Source: an uncultured Bacilli bacterium (lineage in GTDB: Bacteria > Bacillota_I > Bacilli_A > RF39 > UBA660). From it: a stretch of DNA of 5,316 nt. The stretch is taken from positions 1-5,316 of the forward strand of contig CALVVP010000044.1 of assembly GCA_944363895.1 (NCBI GenBank), read 5' to 3'. Position 1 is the stretch's first letter, and each line of letters opens with the position of its first letter. Below, piece by piece: positions 1 through 4,483 of the stretch. Below the pieces are notes generated by a model. It ran no database searches and was not told where the DNA came from. It saw only the letters and a list, made by a program, of their open reading frames with translations. Both the position numbers and the translations under genes were made by a program.

Positions 1-1553
1 AAGCTGGTTCAAAATTTACTTGGGGCTATAGTACTTTAGAAGGAAGTCGTACTTGTAAAACTAAATCTGTTGAATGGGATAGGTTTGTCGATGATTTAGA
101 GGCGGCAAATATTGCTATTGAAAAAGCATATAATGCTTATTTGGTAGCTAGAGATCAACAGGCGAGTATAGTAGAAGATGAAAATATCGATGGTTGTAGA
201 GACTGTGTTAGAGAAAACTGTGATACTGATGAAGAAACTGGCAGAGAATTTTGTACATGTGAACTGTATCGTTATTGGGATGAACAATGTAAAATATGGA
301 GCGAAGCTTCTTATGGAAGCGGCCCTACTAGAGTAAGTGAACCATCTGGATCTACTTGTTCTTGTAACGGTTCACCTGATGTTGATTTCAATGTCAGTGG
401 TAAATATGCGAGTTATAATAGAATTAAAAATAATGCTATAAGTACATATAATGCTATGTTAGCATGTTATAAAAATTGGGAAGAAGATGAAGTATATAAA
501 GTCGATCCGCAAGCGACAATAATCTATAGCGATGATATTAATTATTATTATCGTGATGAATTAGACTCAACTACGCAATATGGATATTCAGAGGTGCTTG
601 ATTGTGAGCCTCAGACAACAATTGAAGTTTTAACAGGTTGTAGTGGCGATTCTTGTACTATTGAAAATAAACCCATTAGAAAATGTGAAAGTGTAACTGC
701 TGAAAGAACTTCCAAAACAGACTTTGCAGTTAAAGAAAATGTCTTTAGATATGTTTTAAAATCTAATCATTTATCAATTCATCCTAATGACTTAGCTAAC
801 TATAATATTCCTAATTTCACAACCAACTTTATCGATATTGGTTATTCTAACTTTCCAGTATCATTCTCCGCTGCTGATGGGGTATATGGAACAAATGAAG
901 GAAGAGGTCAATTTGATGTTGAGTATAGTAATTTAGGACATGTAGAAACAGGTAGAACAATGGTTGATACTATATTAAGTAGTGGTGATATATCAAATGG
1001 AACCGATGGTGAATTTGGTAAATGGATTTGTCAATATACTGTTTATTCTGATTTGTTACCAGAAGATGATCCGGGTAAAGGTAATGGTGGTATAGGTGAT
1101 ATTGATTTAATTTATCGACCAATTGATTTATATAATCCATTCCCAGATATCGATGCTAGTAAAAGAGATACGGGTTCTAACTGGTGTGATCAAAATGGTG
1201 ATTGTAGTTATGATAACAATACTGTTCAAACATATATATATAACAACCGAGGAGTTGATTACGATGAAATATATAATGAAGAACCGATGTATACCTTTGT
1301 TTTAACACCAGCTATTATTAAAGAAATAAGAGAATATAACGATAATAATTCATATGCTTCATATACTGGTAGTTTAGGAACAGCGCAATACTTTGATTAT
1401 CAATGTGAAGAAGGAACTGGTATTGCTTGTATAAGTGATTATCTATCATATCTTATCGATATAACAGGGGCGAAAGATCGACCAGGAGTATGTGTTGATG
1501 ATCAATACCGTAGTTATAATGATGTAACTAGTTTCTATAATTGTCGTTATTAA
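1..1553 (+). CDS. Cysteine-rich, probably exported protein of unknown function (5' end outside window)
   Basis: The reading frame is open from the left edge (first full codon at position 3) to TAA at 1551-1553, giving 516 visible residues. The true start, any signal peptide and the ribosome binding site lie upstream. I do not recognise a named family. There are 21 cysteines, densest in visible residues 18-125 (CRDC, CTC and CSC clusters), as expected of a disulfide-bonded exported protein. Two helical segments near residues 29-55 and 137-158 share the pattern N-x-AI...YNA-x-L. The C-terminal third is rich in Tyr, Asp and Asn and has two motifs, YRPIDLYNPFP at 371-381 and YTFVLTP..IKEIR.YN at about 430-445. 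From memory, similar motifs occur in large uncharacterised surface proteins of uncultured gut Bacilli; this is unverified. No C-terminal membrane anchor or LPXTG signal is seen. It converges on the phosphatidyltransferase gene with 21 bp between stops. Coding status is very secure; function is unknown. Confidence 0.9.
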   Translation, partial: AGSKFTWGYSTLEGSRTCKTKSVEWDRFVDDLEAANIAIEKAYNAYLVARDQQASIVEDENIDGCRDCVRENCDTDEETGREFCTCELYRYWDEQCKIWSEASYGSGPTRVSEPSGSTCSCNGSPDVDFNVSGKYASYNRIKNNAISTYNAMLACYKNWEEDEVYKVDPQATIIYSDDINYYYRDELDSTTQYGYSEVLDCEPQTTIEVLTGCSGDSCTIENKPIRKCESVTAERTSKTDFAVKENVFRYVLKSNHLSIHPNDLANYNIPNFTTNFIDIGYSNFPVSFSAADGVYGTNEGRGQFDVEYSNLGHVETGRTMVDTILSSGDISNGTDGEFGKWICQYTVYSDLLPEDDPGKGNGGIGDIDLIYRPIDLYNPFPDIDASKRDTGSNWCDQNGDCSYDNNTVQTYIYNNRGVDYDEIYNEEPMYTFVLTPAIIKEIREYNDNNSYASYTGSLGTAQYFDYQCEEGTGIACISDYLSYLIDITGAKDRPGVCVDDQYRSYNDVTSFYNCRY

Positions 1554-1555
1554 TA

Positions 1556-1590
1556 AAAACGATATAAATGGCTTTCATTTATATCGTTTT
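1556..1590. terminator. Bidirectional intrinsic terminator between convergent genes
   Basis: A perfect 15-bp stem (1556-1570 pairing with 1576-1590) closes a 5-nt loop, GCTTT. On the + strand the stem ends in TTTT and is followed by GTTTT. On the - strand it is followed by a T-rich stretch (GTTTTTATT). It starts 3 bp after the stop of the upstream + strand gene. The TGA stop of the - strand gene (1577-1575) lies at the loop/stem junction, so that gene's last codons form one arm. The same hairpin can therefore end both transcripts. Confidence 0.85.
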
Positions 1591-2339
1591 GTTTTGACGA
1601 ATTCTTTTTCTTCAACGGGTTCTTCTAATAAACTTTCTTTTAAATATTGATATTCTCTTATTTCTTGTTGAATGTCTTTATTTTTAATATCTTTACTTTT
1701 AATATCTTCTTTTTTAATATCATTATTTTTTTTTTCATTAGTAGTTTTACTTAAACATTGATATTGAATAGCGGTAGCTAATTGAGAAACATTAGTTAGA
1801 CCGATTAAAGGAAGTAAATAATTGATTGGTAAGTTAATACATTTAGATAAAAACAAAGTAGTTAAGGTGATATATAAAAAATTAGTTTTAACTTTACCTA
1901 ATAAAGTTGATTTAGGATGGCGATTATTTAATTCAGCTTTAGTTGAAATAAAACCGATGGCAAATTCTAAAATTAATGTAGGTAAAATAATAAAGGGATT
2001 AGTAATTAGTAAAGGTAGAATTAAACCTAAAGCGAACATTTTATCACTTATGACATCTAATTTACGACCATATTCACTAGTTGCATGCCATTTACGGGCT
2101 AAAAGGCCATCGAAAGCATCAGTCAAACCAAAAGCACCCGCGATAATAGTTGCAATAATAAAATTGCCGAATATAGCAGCAGGTACAATTAAAAATGGAG
2201 CAATAATGCGGGATTTAGTTAAAATATTCGGTAGCCTTTTTTTAAATCGATTAATAAAGTTTTTTTCTTTATGAATGTTAGCTAAATATTCTTGTTTATT
2301 TTGCTTATATTGTTCAATAACTTGTTTAGTTTTAGACAT
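1575..2339 (-). CDS. CDP-alcohol phosphatidyltransferase family protein, PgsA-like
   Basis: This is a 254-residue integral membrane enzyme that would transfer a phosphatidyl group from a CDP-diacylglycerol-type donor to an alcohol acceptor. The complete CDP-alcohol phosphatidyltransferase signature is present: D74-x2-D77-G78-x2-A81-R82-x8-G91-x3-D95-x3-D99, whose acidic residues bind metal in this family. PN-x-LT-x2-R at 37-44 and LGKVKT at 147-152 resemble phosphatidylglycerophosphate synthase (PgsA), so glycerol 3-phosphate is the most likely acceptor; this is inferred, and no symbol is given for that reason. Hydrophobic segments lie at about 45-72, 101-131 and 153-191. Odd features are a basic 35-residue N-terminal extension and a charged C-terminal tail (198-254) containing four DI-x3 pentapeptide repeats at 207-226, so it is longer than the roughly 180-200 residues usual for PgsA. 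The ATG at 2339 is supported by AAGGAGGA just upstream. It is transcribed alone, divergently from the glucosaminidase gene. Confidence 0.93.
   Translation of the reverse strand: MSKTKQVIEQYKQNKQEYLANIHKEKNFINRFKKRLPNILTKSRIIAPFLIVPAAIFGNFIIATIIAGAFGLTDAFDGLLARKWHATSEYGRKLDVISDKMFALGLILPLLITNPFIILPTLILEFAIGFISTKAELNNRHPKSTLLGKVKTNFLYITLTTLFLSKCINLPINYLLPLIGLTNVSQLATAIQYQCLSKTTNEKKNNDIKKEDIKSKDIKNKDIQQEIREYQYLKESLLEEPVEEKEFVKTKRYK
1671..1730 (-). repeat. 15-bp tandem repeat, four units, in the 3' part of the phosphatidyltransferase gene
   Basis: On the + strand the units begin AATGTC at 1671, then AATATC at 1686, 1701 and 1716, each exactly 15 bp apart. The remainder of each unit is T-rich and less conserved. 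On the coding strand each unit encodes a pentapeptide starting Asp-Ile (residues 207-226), giving a hydrophilic, probably flexible or helical cytoplasmic tail. The reading frame is kept because the period is a multiple of three. Confidence 0.8.
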
Positions 2340-2341
2340 AA

Positions 2342-2350
2342 ATCCTCCTT
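2342..2350 (-). promoter_or_regulatory. Ribosome binding site of the phosphatidyltransferase gene
   Basis: Read on the - strand the sequence is AAGGAGGAT, a near-perfect Shine-Dalgarno, with 4 nt between AGGAGG and the ATG at 2339-2337. It fixes this ATG as the start. Confidence 0.85.
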
Positions 2351-2360
2351 AAGCACTACT

Positions 2361-2388
2361 ATTTTACCACATTTCTTATCACTTTCAA
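2361..2388 (-). promoter_or_regulatory. Sigma-A-like promoter of the phosphatidyltransferase gene
   Basis: On the - strand, TTGAAA (2388-2383) is followed by a 16-nt spacer and TAAAAT (2366-2361). The three bases before the -10 are TGG, giving an extended -10. Transcription would start near 2354, leaving a leader of only about 15 nt that is mostly the Shine-Dalgarno. The spacer and -10 overlap one arm of the inverted repeat at 2357-2374. Confidence 0.7.
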
Positions 2389-2443
2389 CATAATTTTAAT
2401 ATTTAAAGCATATAATGTCTTGTATCAATATTTTGGTACATTT

Positions 2444-2474
2444 AGGAAACTCGTAGGATTACGGTTTCCTTTTT
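2444..2474 (+). terminator. Terminator-like hairpin with T5 tail, upstream of the glucosaminidase gene
   Basis: AGGAAAC (2444-2450) pairs with GTTTCCT (2464-2470). CGT (2452-2454) pairs with ACG (2461-2463) inside it, with T2451 bulged and a 6-nt loop AGGATT. The stem runs directly into TTTTT (2470-2474). The form fits an intrinsic terminator on the + strand, but no + strand gene precedes it. It might end antisense or read-through transcription, a short RNA, or act as an attenuator. No known riboswitch was recognised around it. Confidence 0.45.
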
Positions 2475-2484
2475 GGTAAAAAAG

Positions 2485-2501
2485 TGTAAAAATGTGGTAA
2501 A
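2485..2501 (+). promoter_or_regulatory. WalR-like direct-repeat box (candidate)
   Basis: TGTAAA (2485-2490), a 5-nt spacer, then GGTAAA (2496-2501). The published WalR (YycF) consensus of low-GC Gram-positives is TGTWAH-N5-TGTWAH, so 11 of 12 defined positions fit, the first base of the second half being G. It is centred about 58 bp before the predicted start of transcription of a cell-wall hydrolase gene, the class of gene WalR usually controls. The region is AT-rich, so chance is possible. Regulation is inference. Confidence 0.35.
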
Positions 2502-2514
2502 TAGTATTTAAATA

Positions 2515-2544
2515 TATACAAAATTTGTCGAAAAATGGTATAAT
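2515..2544 (+). promoter_or_regulatory. Sigma-A-like promoter of the glucosaminidase/cohesin operon
   Basis: A perfect TATAAT at 2539-2544 is preceded by TGG (extended -10). The best -35 is TATACA at 2515-2520 (4 of 6 matches), 18 nt upstream, so the promoter relies mostly on its -10. Transcription would start near 2551, leaving a leader of about 10-12 nt. Confidence 0.65.
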
Positions 2545-2551
2545 GATTAAT

Positions 2552-2559
2552 AGGTGAGG
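2552..2559 (+). promoter_or_regulatory. Ribosome binding site of the glucosaminidase gene
   Basis: AGGTGAGG includes AGGTGA, which matches the 3' part of the Shine-Dalgarno complement. It lies close to ATG 2562, with 4 nt after AGGTGA. It supports this start, as does the signal peptide that begins there. If the promoter at 2539-2544 is right, this site is at the very 5' end of the mRNA. Confidence 0.65.
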
Positions 2560-2561
2560 CT

Positions 2562-4463
2562 ATGAAAAAAGTAGTAAATATTTTATTAGTTTTCATATTT
2601 TTATTTGTAAGCCTAATTCCACCTATTAAAGCTGATGAAGTAAGATATGGTTATGTTAGTTCGACTCAAGGTAATGGTATTTTAGTAAGAAGTGGGCCAG
2701 GAACTTCACATAGTACTATTGGTAATGGACTAGCTGAAGGTGAGCAAGTAAAAATTTTAAGTGAACATAAACCTAATGATGGTACGACTAGTAGTTGTAG
2801 TATTTGGTATTTAGTTGCCTATGAAGAAGCTAGCGATGGCGTCGGATATGCTTGTGGTGATTTAATTACGATTATTGAAATTCAAACCGATGAAGAGTTT
2901 GAAGAAAGTTTAAAAGCTTTTCCCGAAAGTTATCACGATGCTTTAAGATTATTACATACCATTTATCCCCATGCGATCTTTGAAGCTTATGATACGCGAT
3001 TAGATTTTAATACAGTTGTTAAAAACGAATCTTCGGAAGGTGATAGTTTAATTTGGGATTCCAATAATTCAAGAGATGGTTTAAAACTAATGGATAGTTA
3101 TAATTATCAAACTAACAAATTTGCTAATAATTATCCTGGGGGAGGAGAAAATTGGTATGCGGCTAATTCCGAAACTATTGCTTATTATCTTGATCCAAGA
3201 AACTTTTTAACGCAAACAAGAGTCTTTATGTTTGAAAGTTTATCATATAATCCAACCATCCATACGGAGGCAGGAGTTGATGCGATACTAGCTGGTAGTT
3301 TTATGGCTAAAGAAAAAGTTGATGGTGGCGATAAAACATTTGCTGAAGTAATTATGGAAGCGGGAAAAACATATAATATTAGTCCTTATTATTTAGCTAG
3401 CCGAATTTTACAAGAAACAGGTTATACTAGAAGTTCTTTAGTTAAAGGTGATTATGATGATGATAAATATGATGGTTATTATAATTTTTTTAATTATGGC
3501 GCTAGTGGTAAAGATGTTGTGGCAAGTGGTTTAGCTTATGCTTATAAAAAAGGCTGGAATTCGGAAGAAAAAGCTATTTTAGGTGGTACTAGTTTAATTG
3601 GAACAGATTATATTGGGGTTGGACAAGATACCGGCTATTTTCAAAAATGGGATGTTGTCTGTAACGAAGATGATATTGATGAATGTAGTCTTTATAATCA
3701 TCAATATATGCAAAATATTGAAGCACCTTATAGTGAAGCTTATTCTACTTATAGTGGGTATATTAAAACATTTAGCGATAATTTATATAATTTACCTTTG
3801 TTATTTAAAATTCCTATTTATAATAACATGCCGGATGAAACAACTTTACCAAGTGAAAAAAATCCGATTAATTATTTAAAAACTTTAACTGTCGATGGTA
3901 AAAGTGTAACTAATTTTAATAGTTTAAAAACAACTTATTCTATTAGTATTCCCGAAACCAAAAAATCGGTTAAAATAGCTGCTACTAAAATTGAAAGTAA
4001 GTCGACAATTAAAGGTACTGGAACGATCGAAATAACGAATGATGGTCAAATTATTCCTGTTACAGTAATTGCCGAAAACGGCGATGAGTTAGTCTATAAT
4101 ATTACTGTCAAACTAACTAAAGTTGACGAAAATGCTATGACTTTAGATGAAACAATTGAAAATATTCAATCAGGAACCTTTAAAGATGGTTATATTACGG
4201 GATTAACGAATGTTCAAACCATTTTAGAAGCAATAACCCAAGCTAATGAATTAGCTGAAGTTAATGTTTATGATTTAGATGAAAAAGAAGTGACTAGTGG
4301 TTCAGTTGGTACCGGATATAAGGTAACGATTACAGTTTTAGAAGAAAGTCAAACCTTTGAAGTTGTTATCTATGGTGATACTAATGGTGATAGTGAAATA
4401 ACCGTTTTAGATTTATTAAGAGTGCAAAAGGATATCTTAGATATCTCTAAGATTAAACAATAA
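2562..4463 (+). CDS. Secreted SH3b / GH73 N-acetylglucosaminidase with cadherin-like domain and a single dockerin-type repeat
   Basis: This 633-residue exported protein is predicted to cleave peptidoglycan glycan strands as an autolysin-type beta-N-acetylglucosaminidase. In order it has: a Sec signal peptide 1-24 (MKK, hydrophobic core, probable cut after IKA); a bacterial SH3 domain about 29-105 with the LVRSGPGTS-type motif at 41-49; a GH73-type glucosaminidase region about 108-420; a cadherin-like beta-sandwich domain 438-518; a beta-rich linker about 519-603; and a dockerin-like repeat 604-633. Family motifs in the enzyme part are FPESY 120-124, DPRNF 211-215, LASRILQETG 278-287, NFFNYGASG 308-316 and HQYMQN 380-385. 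E285 is the likely catalytic acid. The dockerin repeat keeps the calcium ligands D606, N608, D610 and D617, but the second repeat of a normal dockerin is absent. Four Cys occur as two pairs (79/98, 367/375). ATG 2562 is supported by AGGTGAGG upstream. It is probably co-transcribed with the cohesin-like gene 20 bp downstream. Substrate is inferred from family. Confidence 0.92.
   Translation: MKKVVNILLVFIFLFVSLIPPIKADEVRYGYVSSTQGNGILVRSGPGTSHSTIGNGLAEGEQVKILSEHKPNDGTTSSCSIWYLVAYEEASDGVGYACGDLITIIEIQTDEEFEESLKAFPESYHDALRLLHTIYPHAIFEAYDTRLDFNTVVKNESSEGDSLIWDSNNSRDGLKLMDSYNYQTNKFANNYPGGGENWYAANSETIAYYLDPRNFLTQTRVFMFESLSYNPTIHTEAGVDAILAGSFMAKEKVDGGDKTFAEVIMEAGKTYNISPYYLASRILQETGYTRSSLVKGDYDDDKYDGYYNFFNYGASGKDVVASGLAYAYKKGWNSEEKAILGGTSLIGTDYIGVGQDTGYFQKWDVVCNEDDIDECSLYNHQYMQNIEAPYSEAYSTYSGYIKTFSDNLYNLPLLFKIPIYNNMPDETTLPSEKNPINYLKTLTVDGKSVTNFNSLKTTYSISIPETKKSVKIAATKIESKSTIKGTGTIEITNDGQIIPVTVIAENGDELVYNITVKLTKVDENAMTLDETIENIQSGTFKDGYITGLTNVQTILEAITQANELAEVNVYDLDEKEVTSGSVGTGYKVTITVLEESQTFEVVIYGDTNGDSEITVLDLLRVQKDILDISKIKQ
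4434..4453 (+). other. Perfect 8-bp inverted repeat at the 3' end of the glucosaminidase gene
   Basis: ATCTTAGA (4434-4441), loop TATC, then TCTAAGAT (4446-4453). It can form an AT-rich RNA hairpin 10 bp before the gene ends. No T tract follows, so it is not a standard terminator. It could be an mRNA stability or processing element, or simply reflect the codons for ILDISKI. Confidence 0.4.
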
Positions 4464-4465
4464 AG

Positions 4466-4474
4466 AAAGGAAGG
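4466..4474 (+). promoter_or_regulatory. Ribosome binding site of the cohesin-like gene
   Basis: AAAGGAAGG lies 9 nt before ATG 4484, inside the 20-bp gap after the glucosaminidase stop. An in-frame TTG at 4481 is adjacent, but the ATG with the following KK signal-peptide start is the better choice. Confidence 0.75.
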
Positions 4475-4483
4475 TAAAACTTG

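Larger units (their letters stand above)
2357..2506. repeat. Inverted repeat in the divergent intergenic region (arms 2357-2374 and 2490-2506)
   Basis: The - strand arm (2374 to 2357) reads AAATGTGGTAAAATAGTA. The + strand arm (2490-2506) reads AAATGTGGTAAATAGTA. They differ only by one A in a run of A, so 17 of 18 positions agree. The left arm overlies the -10 region of the phosphatidyltransferase promoter. The right arm lies about 40 bp upstream of the -10 of the glucosaminidase gene. It could be a shared operator or a second copy of a promoter element; which one is not decided by the sequence. Confidence 0.65.

Noticed and set aside
141..143. TTG at 141 as the start of the cysteine-rich protein
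   Set aside because: The frame stays open back to the left edge with the same composition, including a Cys and a helical segment, and there is no ribosome binding site before 141.
96..287. 63-residue open frame on the - strand
   Set aside because: It lies wholly opposite the long cysteine-rich coding frame, has no convincing ribosome binding site and reads as low-complexity hydrophobic sequence.
1123..1305. Out-of-frame + strand open frame of 60 residues (and a similar one at 3598-3879)
   Set aside because: Both lie inside well-supported genes in another frame and are ordinary by-products of AT-rich coding sequence.
1822..2274. 150-residue open frame on the + strand
   Set aside because: It is antisense to the phosphatidyltransferase, whose full catalytic motif proves the - strand frame. 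Its Lys/Ile-rich sequence has no recognisable domain.
2401..2480. A riboswitch or T-box upstream of the glucosaminidase gene
   Set aside because: I see no known riboswitch core, and the best promoter (2539-2544) is downstream of the hairpin, so the element would not be in the mRNA leader.
2471..2505. MraZ-type boxes (GTG repeats with about 10-bp period)
   Set aside because: GTG occurs at 2484 and 2494, but the flanking bases do not form the repeated GTGG-type box, only two weak copies exist, and no division-cluster gene follows. The WalR-like reading fits better.
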